A DNA stretch of 64,000 nucleotides from GCA-002727735 sp038134525 (GTDB lineage: Bacteria > Bacteroidota > Bacteroidia > Flavobacteriales_D > Parvicellaceae). The stretch lies in assembly GCA_038134525.1 (NCBI GenBank), contig JAYPVI010000009.1, positions 1 to 64,000 on the forward strand, in the 5' to 3' direction. Under the pieces are notes generated by a model, which was given only the letters and a program-made list of their open reading frames with translations, did no database searches and was not told the DNA's origin. This document shows, piece after piece, positions 52,742-61,547 of the stretch (the stretch's first letter is position 1; every line of letters begins with the position of its first letter). A program made the translations under genes and the position numbers.

Positions 52742-54106
52742 TCAATCCTCAGGCACTATACTTTTATCGCCTTCCTCAAATATTAGAATTTCAGCATTTA
52801 CATCCTCTTTTAGCATATCTCTTTTTTCAAAAGGTACCGCAGCCTCATAAAGCATATTTTCTTGAGATGCCTCATTAAGATACTTTTTGGCAAATTCTAA
52901 TCGCATGTTGTATAGCTTTTCTGAAATTTCATTGGAATCATAACCAAAATCCTCAAATGATTCGTGGTCTGTCCATTCATCATCTTCATCCGTAAACTCT
53001 TCAAAATCCCAAGGGGAACCGTTTGAACCACTTACTTTAGTTTTGATATCATAAAAGCGATATTGGTCAATAACTCCATCTCCATCACTATCTAAATCAA
53101 AAGACAGGGTATATTCTCCATTTGTCTGTACTATGGTAGATTTAATCAATTTAAGATCATTCCCCGTATTGTCATCATATACCTTAATGTAAACATAACT
53201 TTTTACTCCATTGCTTTCATCGATTGAACTGTTCACGTCAGTTATTTCAGCAGAATTATCCTCAGCTTTATTATCTTGAGATTGATTGGACGAATTATTA
53301 AAATTTTGAGTTACAAATGCATGTATATTGGAAAACCAAGTGCCTGAAAAAATTTCATCTAATTTACTATCGCTAACTCCTTCTGGATAATCGCCATCAT
53401 CTAGACCTTCAATTATATCATGCCACAAGACTCTCCACTCACCATAATCATCTAGTTTATCATTTGAAAAAACTAAAAGCATTGAACTAGAATAATTTTC
53501 TTTGTTATCAATTGATAGTAAAGATTCCCATGAACCAAACCATTTCTTATTGTAATCATCATTAGACTCTAGTAATGGAATTATGTGATTATTTTCAAGG
53601 TCTATTTTTACTCTAGAAAACTCATCTGAACAATCTGCACTGTTTTGGTATTTCAAAGTGAGATACTTTGCCCATTTTGGATCAAAGTCTTTTAATACTA
53701 AATCATCGCTTAAAACCAACACATTAGTATTAGCTTCTAAAGATTTGTTATTCACCATTATCTCTTCTTCTTCGACTTCTTCCGAAATTTTATACTTCAA
53801 TTTCTTAGCCAAGCTTAAAAATGCATCCATATTTTTAGAACCCCACTGATTGGAAACTACCACTTCAACACCAAACTTTATTTTTAAGGGCATTTTAGTG
53901 TTAAATCGTTTAGGATCTTCCACTTTAGCGGCTTTTCTGATAAATCCTTTACTTCCTTGAATTTCGTCTTTAAAAATAGCCGTAAGATCATCAAAAGAAG
54001 GTTTTTTCTTTTCCACATAATCTTTTACAATTTCAAAAACCAATTGTCTTTTGTTCAAGTTTTCTCCCAAACCTGAAACGTTGTATTTTGTATAGTCTCT
54101 TGCCAT
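52742..54106 (-). CDS. Hypothetical protein with KWFG module and Ca-binding-like repeat
   Basis: The 454-residue protein has three parts. Residues 1-110 are a compact basic domain beginning ARDYTKYNVSGLGENLNKR, which I have seen in hypothetical proteins of Bacteroidota. Residues about 135-266 form a module containing KKWFGSW (188-193), shared with the gene at 55036. Residues about 300-370 hold DLDSDGDGVIDQY, a calcium-binding-like (thrombospondin type 3/EF-hand) loop. The C-terminus is acidic. Function is unknown. It is 18 bases from the next gene on the same strand. Confidence 0.7.
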   Translation of the reverse strand: MARDYTKYNVSGLGENLNKRQLVFEIVKDYVEKKKPSFDDLTAIFKDEIQGSKGFIRKAAKVEDPKRFNTKMPLKIKFGVEVVVSNQWGSKNMDAFLSLAKKLKYKISEEVEEEEIMVNNKSLEANTNVLVLSDDLVLKDFDPKWAKYLTLKYQNSADCSDEFSRVKIDLENNHIIPLLESNDDYNKKWFGSWESLLSIDNKENYSSSMLLVFSNDKLDDYGEWRVLWHDIIEGLDDGDYPEGVSDSKLDEIFSGTWFSNIHAFVTQNFNNSSNQSQDNKAEDNSAEITDVNSSIDESNGVKSYVYIKVYDDNTGNDLKLIKSTIVQTNGEYTLSFDLDSDGDGVIDQYRFYDIKTKVSGSNGSPWDFEEFTDEDDEWTDHESFEDFGYDSNEISEKLYNMRLEFAKKYLNEASQENMLYEAAVPFEKRDMLKEDVNAEILIFEEGDKSIVPED

Positions 54107-54124
54107 AGTTTTATTATTTAATTA

Positions 54125-55018
54125 TTAATTTTTTTGAAGATGTCTTTTTATTAAGTCATTTTGAATCTCATCAAAATGAACACCAGGTGTAGAATTTGAA
54201 CCAGATGCATAAGAATTGAAATAAAATATTCCAGCTTTTTCCCAAATTGAAAAACTTCTTTGCACAAATTTGAATGGCCAATTATATGGCATTTTTTCTT
54301 TTAACTTATTATTTTCTGATGGAGATAAATCTAAATGTGTTTTATATTTATCATTTGAAAATTTAAAGACTTCTTTATGAAATGGGTTAGATGAAATTTC
54401 ATCTACTCTTTTGAATTCACTTTTCTGAAATATATCATAGTAAGCCTTTCCAACTGACATAACCATCTTTAGTTTTGAATGTTCAATTACTTTTTCAATG
54501 ACATCAAAAACGTAATGATGCATATATTTAATAAGAGGGTCATCCTTTTTTATTTTAAGCTTTTGAAAAGATTTAGAGCCCCAAGGACATATTTCTATGG
54601 CAAATGGTTTTATTTTCTTTTCAGATGGTTTTCCTTTACCTAAATCTTCAAATATCCTATCTATCCATTTATCCTGATTTTGCCAAAATGGATGAGTATA
54701 ATACGTTGGAAAACCTTTTGCATATTCTTTATATTTATATTCAGGATTTATGTCGGGTTCCATAAAATTTTCATTGCCATACTTTTTTGATCTTGAAGGG
54801 TTAAGATTTAGAGTAATTACAGAGTGATTTTCATAATTTCCTAAATATGGCTGTGGAAATACATCGTATTCTAATTCAGTTTTTCCTTTACCCTTACGAT
54901 TCTTCCATACTACGTCCTTATTAAAAGTACCTTTTTTATCTTTTTTCCATTCTTCAAAGAAAAGGTCCCAGTGATGCAGATAATCTTTTATATTTTTAAA
55001 ATTTTTGGTTGACTCCAT
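54125..55018 (-). CDS. Hypothetical protein with possible uracil-DNA-glycosylase-like fold
   Basis: A 297-residue protein I cannot place with certainty. Three stretches in order, ITLNLNPS (about residues 68-75), AIEICPWGSKSF (about 139-150) and MVMSVGKAYYDIF (about 185-197), resemble the active-site and C-terminal motifs of uracil-DNA glycosylase superfamily proteins (an N-P-G/S loop, then VxxxG-x-x-A). The C-terminal YASGSNSTPGVHFDEIQ is distinctive. It sits between the two genes carrying the KWFG module. The fold assignment is speculative. Confidence 0.65.
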   Translation of the reverse strand: MESTKNFKNIKDYLHHWDLFFEEWKKDKKGTFNKDVVWKNRKGKGKTELEYDVFPQPYLGNYENHSVITLNLNPSRSKKYGNENFMEPDINPEYKYKEYAKGFPTYYTHPFWQNQDKWIDRIFEDLGKGKPSEKKIKPFAIEICPWGSKSFQKLKIKKDDPLIKYMHHYVFDVIEKVIEHSKLKMVMSVGKAYYDIFQKSEFKRVDEISSNPFHKEVFKFSNDKYKTHLDLSPSENNKLKEKMPYNWPFKFVQRSFSIWEKAGIFYFNSYASGSNSTPGVHFDEIQNDLIKRHLQKN

Positions 55019-55035
55019 TGTTTTTTAGCATAGGT

Positions 55036-55518
55036 TCATAATGTTTTTAAATAATTATACAGCTCAGAAAACAGCTTTCCATTAAGCAACTTGGTCAATT
55101 TATTAGGTGTTAAATTTTTAGGTAAATTACCTTCCAAAAGGCTTTTAAACTCACCATCCCAGTGGTAGGAAAACAACTCATGGAGTCCATTTATATCTTC
55201 ATACACATATATATAAGCTGGACTAGAATAAAGTTCGGTGTTTTGCTCAGATAACAAGGCTTCATTGCCAAACCACTTATCATCACTAGTATCCCATTCG
55301 GTCAATTCTTCCTTAGGCATTCCCAATATAACCCTGTCATTAGGGCATATTGATATTTTGAACTTCTCGTAGGTATCTCCTTTTTCAGATGAATTTTCTA
55401 AGCGGAGAACGATTAAATTTCCCCAATATTCATTCCATTCAAATTGTAAATGATCAGGAAGCTTTTTAGCTGAAAACGAATTAATATCCGTATTTAAATT
55501 GGGACTTTTAAGAAGCAA
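55036..55518 (-). CDS. Small hypothetical protein with the KWFG module
   Basis: A 160-residue protein almost wholly made of the module seen in the 52742 gene: WNEYWGNLIVLRLENSS, the acidic DDKWFGNEALL (residues 79-89), YSSPAYIYVYED, then a helical end LTKLLNGKLFSELYNYL. No membrane or signal segment is visible. The gene heads a minus-strand run and is divergent from the 55586 gene. A -7 box and GTAC sites are in the 67-base spacer. Function is unknown. Confidence 0.7.
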   Translation of the reverse strand: MLLKSPNLNTDINSFSAKKLPDHLQFEWNEYWGNLIVLRLENSSEKGDTYEKFKISICPNDRVILGMPKEELTEWDTSDDKWFGNEALLSEQNTELYSSPAYIYVYEDINGLHELFSYHWDGEFKSLLEGNLPKNLTPNKLTKLLNGKLFSELYNYLKTL

Positions 55519-55561
55519 AATTTAAATTTTAATTAAAATATGTTCTTTACTTTAGATTAAT

Positions 55562-55578
55562 AGTACAAAATTAGTACT
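55562..55578. promoter_or_regulatory. Double GTAC site around a -7 box
   Basis: The plus strand reads AGTACAAAATTAGTACT. The minus strand contains TAATTTTG (TAnnTTTG) at 55566-55573, a candidate promoter -7 element for the 55036-55518 gene. Two GTAC palindromes (55563-55566 and 55574-55577), 11 bases or one helical turn apart, flank it exactly. A repressor bound there would block the promoter. It lies between the divergent genes. Confidence 0.5.
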
Positions 55579-55585
55579 TTTAAGT

Positions 55586-56830
55586 GTGATTAGCATTTTA
55601 AAGAAAAAAACGGCAGAAAAAGCCAACTTTAAAATAAAAAATTTAGGCGATTGTATTCGTCTAAGTAATCTTATTCTTGAAGTTAATGATGAATTTATAA
55701 GCTACAATACGCTAAGAAGATTTTACGGTATCGTTAAAAGCCCAAAAAAAACATCTACTAAAACACTTGACATTCTATCCCGATTCAATGATTACAAGGA
55801 TTACGGACATTTTCTAAAAAAATTCAAATTTGAAAATAAATGGAAACGACAAAATGACTTGTATGAAGTAATGAGTCATGAAAACGATCAAGGAATTCTA
55901 GAATTAGTTAAAAAATCACTGAAGAATAAAGAAAACCACATTGGAATTGTCATTCAAATTATAAGAGAACTTATTGTTACCAAAAAACACGATCTATTAA
56001 TTCAGGTATTTGAATTAGAGGAGTTAAATTTTGACAAACTGAATTATGATGAGATTTCACAAATTGGAAATGGAGTGGGATTGTTGTTAAGAAATTTTAA
56101 TCTAGATAGTTTCATTATTAAAAAACTGATAAATATCAAGAACTATCAGGAATTAGTCCTCACTATGTTTGTGGACTATAGCCACTTAAATGGATATTAC
56201 TTCCACCAAATTAGTGCGCTAAATGAACAAGAATGTCAACCTCACATGAACGCTTTTAAAAAGTGTTTATTCAATCTCCATCATTTTTTAAATAAAAAAA
56301 AGATAATTCAGCTGGATATTAAACTGGAAGAATCATTTCACCCTATTTTAAAGAGCAGAATTATAGCTCAACATCTATTCTACCAGACGAAAAATAAATT
56401 ACGTCACTTCGAAGAATACATTCAACAAGAAAGTGCAGCGCATCTTCCAATTGAATATTTTTATGAAATTATACTAACATCCTTAGTTACAAAGGATACT
56501 GAAATAATGCGATGGACCATAACCCAAGTAGAAAAAAACAATTCGGAAAATCACATATTTCACATACGGCACTTGCAACAATACTATGTTATGAAATCAT
56601 TTTATTATGCAGTGATTGGAGATAAAATTATGTACAAAAAAACAAAAAGTCTTTTCAGCTTAGAGGCTGCATCTACCTCTTATAAAGAATTCCTTAGAAT
56701 ATATGTTCTGATGGGACAACACCACTTTAGCCATGGGCATGATCGAAAATTTTACAAAACGGAATACATCAAATTAGCTGAAAAACTAGGATACCCTCTA
56801 TTTGACGAAAACTATCTACAGTTAGTGTAG
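55586..56830 (+). CDS. Hypothetical helical-repeat protein with HTH-like N-terminus
   Basis: A 414-residue protein, start GTG at 55586. The N-terminal 75 residues (LGDCIRLSNLILEVNDEF and ISYNTLRRFYGIVKS) look like a small DNA-binding domain of a type found in other Bacteroidota hypotheticals. The rest is almost entirely alpha-helical, with lysine- and leucine-rich segments suggesting helical repeats. No catalytic motif was found. It is divergent from the KWFG genes and could regulate them through the GTAC site. It overlaps the end of trxB by 9 bases in convergent orientation. Confidence 0.65.
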   Translation: MISILKKKTAEKANFKIKNLGDCIRLSNLILEVNDEFISYNTLRRFYGIVKSPKKTSTKTLDILSRFNDYKDYGHFLKKFKFENKWKRQNDLYEVMSHENDQGILELVKKSLKNKENHIGIVIQIIRELIVTKKHDLLIQVFELEELNFDKLNYDEISQIGNGVGLLLRNFNLDSFIIKKLINIKNYQELVLTMFVDYSHLNGYYFHQISALNEQECQPHMNAFKKCLFNLHHFLNKKKIIQLDIKLEESFHPILKSRIIAQHLFYQTKNKLRHFEEYIQQESAAHLPIEYFYEIILTSLVTKDTEIMRWTITQVEKNNSENHIFHIRHLQQYYVMKSFYYAVIGDKIMYKKTKSLFSLEAASTSYKEFLRIYVLMGQHHFSHGHDRKFYKTEYIKLAEKLGYPLFDENYLQLV

Positions 56831-57763
56831 TCCTTTTGCCGCTAAATAACGCTCTGCATCTAGCGCTGCCATACATCCTGTACCAGCAGCGGTAACAGCT
56901 TGTCTATACACATGATCCGCAGCATCTCCAGAAACAAAAACTCCTTCAACATTGGTTTTAGCTGAACCAGGTTTATTTATAATGTAGCCATTTTCATCCA
57001 TGTCTAGATAAGGCTTAAATACCGCTGTATTTGGGGTATGACCAATAGCAATAAATACGCCTGTACACGAAATTTCTTTTTTATCTTGAGTTTGATTATT
57101 TACCACTCGAACACCAGTCACTACGTTACCATCTCCAAGAACCTCATCTAACTCTGTATTGAATAAAATCTCAATGTTTTCCATTCCTCTTACTCTCTCT
57201 TCCATGATTTTAGAAGCCCTAAACTCATCTCTTCTTACTAACATGGTTACTTTGGTACACAAGTTTGCTAAATAAGAAGCTTCTTCGCAAGCTGAATCAC
57301 CAGCACCTACAATAACCGTTTCCTGACCCCTATAAAAAAAACCATCACAAACAGCGCAGGCAGAAACTCCACCTCCGTTTAATAAATATTTTTCTTCTGA
57401 TTCTAAACCTAAATATCGAGCTGAAGCACCGGTAGAAATTATAATGGTGTCGGCATGGATTTCCTTATTATTATCTACCCAAACTTTGTGAACTGGACCA
57501 GAAAAATCAACCTTAGTGATCATACCCATCCTAACATCTGTTCCAAAACGCTTTGCCTGTTCTTCCAACTCCATCATCATCTGCGTTCCATTTACACCCT
57601 TAGGGTAACCAGGAAAATTGTCTACATCTGTTGTAGTTGTCAATTGACCACCGGGTTGCATACCCTGATATAATATTGGGCTCATGTTTGCTCTTGAAGC
57701 GTAGATGGCTGCGGTAAAACCAGCAGGACCAGAACCAACTATTAAACACTTGTGTTTTTCCAT
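56822..57763 (-). CDS. trxB: Thioredoxin-disulfide reductase
   Basis: TrxB reduces thioredoxin using NADPH and FAD. The 313-residue protein has the FAD motif GSGPAGFTAAIYASRA (residues 10-25), the redox pair CAVC (Cys136, Cys139) and the NADPH motif GAGDSACEEA. The C-terminal GVFVSGDAADHVYRQ and AAGTGCMAALDAERYL complete it. A TAnnTTTG box lies 23 bases upstream of its ATG. The gene is monocistronic. Confidence 0.97.
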   Translation of the reverse strand: MEKHKCLIVGSGPAGFTAAIYASRANMSPILYQGMQPGGQLTTTTDVDNFPGYPKGVNGTQMMMELEEQAKRFGTDVRMGMITKVDFSGPVHKVWVDNNKEIHADTIIISTGASARYLGLESEEKYLLNGGGVSACAVCDGFFYRGQETVIVGAGDSACEEASYLANLCTKVTMLVRRDEFRASKIMEERVRGMENIEILFNTELDEVLGDGNVVTGVRVVNNQTQDKKEISCTGVFIAIGHTPNTAVFKPYLDMDENGYIINKPGSAKTNVEGVFVSGDAADHVYRQAVTAAGTGCMAALDAERYLAAKGLH

Positions 57764-57786
57764 TTTAATTCTTAAAAGTAAGGGGA

Positions 57787-57794
57787 CAAATATA
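57787..57794 (-). promoter_or_regulatory. Candidate -7 box for trxB
   Basis: The minus strand reads TATATTTG, a full match to TAnnTTTG, 23 bases before the trxB ATG. Confidence 0.5.
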
Positions 57795-57823
57795 CTATTT
57801 GAATGCTAATTGAAATAGAAAAC

Positions 57824-58744
57824 TTATTCACAAATAAGCGTATCATATGACACGCCATAGCCAATAAAAACACCAATGCCATCGCCCTCCATATTGTAAG
57901 GTAAATTTCCTGGTGAGGAAAATATACTGCCATTGGAAACCGCTTGGTTTTCCATGGCTCTTACGTATAAATAGGTAGGATATGTGGTGGTGGTTGATTT
58001 TACAAGTACAGTATCTCCTCGTTTGTAAAAACCTTCTTCAATTCCTTCGTCATCTGGCCCCTCCAATATACCGTCTTCTCCCCTAGGAAAAGCGAAGTCA
58101 AAAGTTAATCCATTGAATAGTTTATCATCTGTTGAACTACCTATTGGAGCAAGTGGTCTATTATCTTTCATCTTTCCCTTTACGTTATCATAGGGAGGGT
58201 CATAATTGTAGGTGTAGCCATTAATACGTTGCGCAAACCAACGATAACAATTTCCTACCGTATCAGGATCAGTAAACTTAGCCCAGATAAAACCCAAAGA
58301 ATCATAGGCTTCGTAAGCAAAAAACCATAAACTGTCTAATATGATGGGTTGAGGAATTTGTGCTTTGGCATGAGCCTCCTTATCTCCTACTTGAACATGT
58401 AGGGTGTAATTTTTTCCAAATTGCCCTATAAAATTCGTATCTGTATACCCTGGAATTGGAAAAGGTGAACCTTCAACAGGAATTAATTCAAAATTTAAAT
58501 TCAATGTTGTATCACCGTCACTTAACGTCACAACAGCATCAGGAATAAAAATCTCGCTAAATGATGAAGGACTAAGAGGATCAAAGTAGCCCTGGGTATT
58601 AGTCACTATAACTCTAGGTGGTAACCCGCTTTCTACTACTGCTTCCACCACAAAAGTTTGCTCTACATCCGGTAGGTCAAACACTATTTCTTTTTGACAA
58701 TTCATCAAAAACAAGACACACAATATGTAAAAAAACTTTTTCAT
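57824..58744 (-). CDS. DUF4249-family lipoprotein
   Basis: A 306-residue predicted lipoprotein (signal ending LFLMNC, Cys16). It has the DUF4249 pattern VEQTFVVEAVVESGLPPRVIVTN and CYRWFAQRINGYTYN, and is followed on the same transcript order by the outer-membrane receptor gene, with which it overlaps by 1 base. In Bacteroidota these lipoproteins accompany TonB-dependent receptors, likely as a surface-exposed or periplasmic partner. The ligand is unknown. Confidence 0.9.
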   Translation of the reverse strand: MKKFFYILCVLFLMNCQKEIVFDLPDVEQTFVVEAVVESGLPPRVIVTNTQGYFDPLSPSSFSEIFIPDAVVTLSDGDTTLNLNFELIPVEGSPFPIPGYTDTNFIGQFGKNYTLHVQVGDKEAHAKAQIPQPIILDSLWFFAYEAYDSLGFIWAKFTDPDTVGNCYRWFAQRINGYTYNYDPPYDNVKGKMKDNRPLAPIGSSTDDKLFNGLTFDFAFPRGEDGILEGPDDEGIEEGFYKRGDTVLVKSTTTTYPTYLYVRAMENQAVSNGSIFSSPGNLPYNMEGDGIGVFIGYGVSYDTLICE

Positions 58745-61149
58745 TAAAATTTAAAATTCCAGGTGATACTGGGCAATATTGGAAATAAAGAAACTTGATT
58801 AGCGCCAAATTCTACACTACCTTGTAAAGGGTCTCCACTGTAATCAAAAAATATAAAATATGGATTTGCTCTATTATATAAATTATAAACGGAGAAGTTC
58901 CATGATGAAACCCCTTTTTTCTTCACCATATTCACCTTTCCACTGTCTTTATCTACCTGCTTTTTAGTGACCTTGGCATCTATAGTAACCGATAAATCCA
59001 TTCTGTGGTATGGGTCCAATCGATAAGCATTTCTATCACTCCAAACCGTAATTAGTCTATTTTCTTCCAAAGAGAACCACCTACGCTCAGGAAGTGTTAA
59101 AGAATTTCCTGTAGCATATATAAATACTCCTCCAATGTTTACTCTTTCATTAAGCTGATACTGTAAAACAACCGATAAATCGTGTCTACGATCATACTTA
59201 GCTGGGAACCAACCTCCATCGTCAATTTCATCAAATTGTCGCATCGTTTTAGACCAAGTATATCCAACCCAGCCATTAAAATCACCTAATCGTTTTTTAA
59301 AGAAAAATTCAGCTCCATAAGAATACCCTCTTCCAAAAGTCAGTTGATTATCTACATTGTTGCTTAAGTTATCTTCAGGAAAAGAATTCTCTTTGTACTC
59401 GATTAAATTTTGAAGATCTTTGTAGTACACCTCAACTGATACTTCATACCTATTATCAAAAAAGTTTTTAAAGTATCCCATGCTATATTGAGTACCAATT
59501 TGTGGTTTTACCAATTCCGTACTTGGAAACCAAAGGTCAGTAGGTAATGAAACAGAAGAAATGGAAGCCAGGTGGATGTATTGATAATTGTGAGCAATTC
59601 CAAATTTGAATGAAGAATTATCCTTAAATAAATAACGAGCAGAGAATCTGGGTTCAGGGCCAAAATAGGTTTTAATAGACTCAAAATCTCCATAAACGGT
59701 TGTGCTGTCCGTCACTCCAGAATTGGGATTTTTATAATATCGTGTAAAAGGGCCTACGTGTTGATACATGGATAAACGAAAACCGGCATTAATCTTTAAA
59801 TTTTCGCTTATATCCCACTCATCAAGTAAATAAATAGCCGCTTCATTACCAAATATTCTCACATCTTCTCCCGTATCAAATTCGACATCACCTGAAGATG
59901 CTCCTACACTAGTTGGAATAAAGCGATGTAAGGTATAGTTCCAACCAAATTTGATGTTATGTAATGAATTGGGATAATAGGTATAATCTTGTTTCAAATT
60001 ACCATCTCGAATCCCAGATGATAAGCGAAAGGTAAACCCACTAGAACCGCCTTCAAATGCAAAATTATAATCCGTAAATACAGCTGAAGTATTCACAAAT
60101 AGTCTATCATTAAATAGATGATTCCATCTTAGTGAGGCTGTAGAATTTCCCCAAGGAACATTAAATGTAAAATCCAAATCGGAATTATTAAAAGAGAATA
60201 CATCCCTACCAAAATAGCCACTTAAAAATAAACGATCTTTATCCGAAAGTCTCCAGTTTAGTTTGGCTGTTAAATCATAGAAAAAATACCCAGATCCATT
60301 AAAAGCGGATGAGTCTGGTACTAAAGGTCGAGTTAATACATCAATATAAGTTCTTCTTCCAGAAAGGATAAAAGATGCTGTATCTTCTTTAATAGGTCCT
60401 TGTAAAGTTAATCTTGAGGCAATTAATCCTATTCCTCCATCTGCATGAAAAGACTTATAATTTCCATCTTTCATGGTAATATCTAAAACAGAAGCTAATC
60501 TACCGCCAAAATTTGCAGGCATCCCCCCTTTTGTAAGAGATACATTTTTAATGGCATCGGCATTAAATACGGAGAAAAACCCAAATAAATGAGATGCATT
60601 GTATACAGTAGCCTCGTCCAATAAAATTAAATTTTGATCAGGTCCACCTCCTCTAACGTAAAATCCAGTATTTCCTTCCCCACCAGATTGTACACCAGGT
60701 AAAAATTGTATGGTCTTGAGTACGTCAACCTCTCCCATAAATGCAGGAATGGTTTTTATTTTTTCAATGTTTAGATCAATTTTACCCATCTGTGTACCCT
60801 TCGTATTTTCATCCGATTGTTCAGCTTCAACAACCACTTCTTCTAATAAGTCATCTGATTCAATAAGATCGATATTATTTCTTACATTACTATTTAGACT
60901 AACGTCATCAAATAAATCCCTATATCCCACATAAGAGTACTTCACGTTGTAACTTCCTTGGCTTAACGTCAATGAATAAAATCCATAAACGTTGGTCGTG
61001 GTGCCTTGACCTAATTCTTCAACAAACACACTCACTCCGATTAAACCTTCCCCAGAATTGGCATCTTTAACATAGCCACTAAGAGTATATTGTTGACCAT
61101 AACCCAGATGGATAATAAAGGCTAACAATAGGGTTTGAAATAATTTCAT
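58744..61149 (-). CDS. TonB-dependent receptor with carboxypeptidase-like domain
   Basis: The 801-residue outer-membrane receptor has a signal peptide (residues 1-18), an N-terminal CarboxypepD_reg-like domain (YTLSGYVKDANSGEGLIGVSVFV, about 20-100), a plug (about 125-225, FYVRGGGPDQNLILLDEATVYNASHLFGFFSVFN) and a 22-strand barrel ending ITWNFKF. It is cotranscribed with the DUF4249 lipoprotein gene downstream. Such pairs take up an unknown ligand. It begins just after a palindromic AT-rich spacer. Confidence 0.93.
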   Translation of the reverse strand: MKLFQTLLLAFIIHLGYGQQYTLSGYVKDANSGEGLIGVSVFVEELGQGTTTNVYGFYSLTLSQGSYNVKYSYVGYRDLFDDVSLNSNVRNNIDLIESDDLLEEVVVEAEQSDENTKGTQMGKIDLNIEKIKTIPAFMGEVDVLKTIQFLPGVQSGGEGNTGFYVRGGGPDQNLILLDEATVYNASHLFGFFSVFNADAIKNVSLTKGGMPANFGGRLASVLDITMKDGNYKSFHADGGIGLIASRLTLQGPIKEDTASFILSGRRTYIDVLTRPLVPDSSAFNGSGYFFYDLTAKLNWRLSDKDRLFLSGYFGRDVFSFNNSDLDFTFNVPWGNSTASLRWNHLFNDRLFVNTSAVFTDYNFAFEGGSSGFTFRLSSGIRDGNLKQDYTYYPNSLHNIKFGWNYTLHRFIPTSVGASSGDVEFDTGEDVRIFGNEAAIYLLDEWDISENLKINAGFRLSMYQHVGPFTRYYKNPNSGVTDSTTVYGDFESIKTYFGPEPRFSARYLFKDNSSFKFGIAHNYQYIHLASISSVSLPTDLWFPSTELVKPQIGTQYSMGYFKNFFDNRYEVSVEVYYKDLQNLIEYKENSFPEDNLSNNVDNQLTFGRGYSYGAEFFFKKRLGDFNGWVGYTWSKTMRQFDEIDDGGWFPAKYDRRHDLSVVLQYQLNERVNIGGVFIYATGNSLTLPERRWFSLEENRLITVWSDRNAYRLDPYHRMDLSVTIDAKVTKKQVDKDSGKVNMVKKKGVSSWNFSVYNLYNRANPYFIFFDYSGDPLQGSVEFGANQVSLFPILPSITWNFKF

Positions 61150-61164
61150 CTCGCGAATTTAATT

Positions 61165-61202
61165 ATTTTGTTTATCTTTCTAATTAATTAGTTAAACAAA
61201 AT
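61165..61202. repeat. Nested AT-rich palindrome between SUI1 and receptor genes
   Basis: ATTTTGTTTA (61165-61174) and TAAACAAAAT (61193-61202) form a perfect 10-base inverted repeat. Its 18-base loop contains a perfect 12-base palindrome, CTAATTAATTAG (61180-61191). It begins directly after the SUI1 stop codon and ends 15 bases before the receptor ATG. It may be a terminator or an operator. Confidence 0.45.
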
Positions 61203-61547
61203 TTATCCACCCTTAAATTTTACGATGGCACCTAGGTCTTTTAAGAATTGTAGAACTTTATTTCTGTGATCACCTTGAACGTAAATCTCCCCTTGTTTAT
61301 AACCACCACCAACACCACATTTTTGCTTTAATTTTTTAGCTAAATCACTAGCGTCATCATTAGACCCTTTAAATCCTTCGACCAAGGTTACTATCTTACC
61401 ACCCCTATTTTTCCTATCCACCAAAACATATAACTTTTGTTCTGAAAAAGGAATGGAAGAAACTTCATCAAACTCTTCCTCATATTCAAAATTTGGGTTC
61501 GTAGAATAAACGACATTAATTCTATTTTTTTTTGACTTTTTTCCCAT
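61203..61547 (-). CDS. Translation initiation factor SUI1/YciH family
   Basis: A 114-residue SUI1-domain protein, with VLVDRKNRGGKIVTLVEGF, LAKKLKQKCGVGGGYKQGEIYVQGDHRNKVLQFLKDLG at the C-terminus. It is the bacterial homologue of eIF1 and is thought to affect start-site selection. It overlaps the DUF389 gene by one base and is the last gene of that operon. Confidence 0.93.
   Translation of the reverse strand: MGKKSKKNRINVVYSTNPNFEYEEEFDEVSSIPFSEQKLYVLVDRKNRGGKIVTLVEGFKGSNDDASDLAKKLKQKCGVGGGYKQGEIYVQGDHRNKVLQFLKDLGAIVKFKGG

Noticed and set aside
53658..53849. Plus-strand frame opposite the KWFG-module gene
   Set aside because: It is short, antisense to a longer coding frame and without motif.
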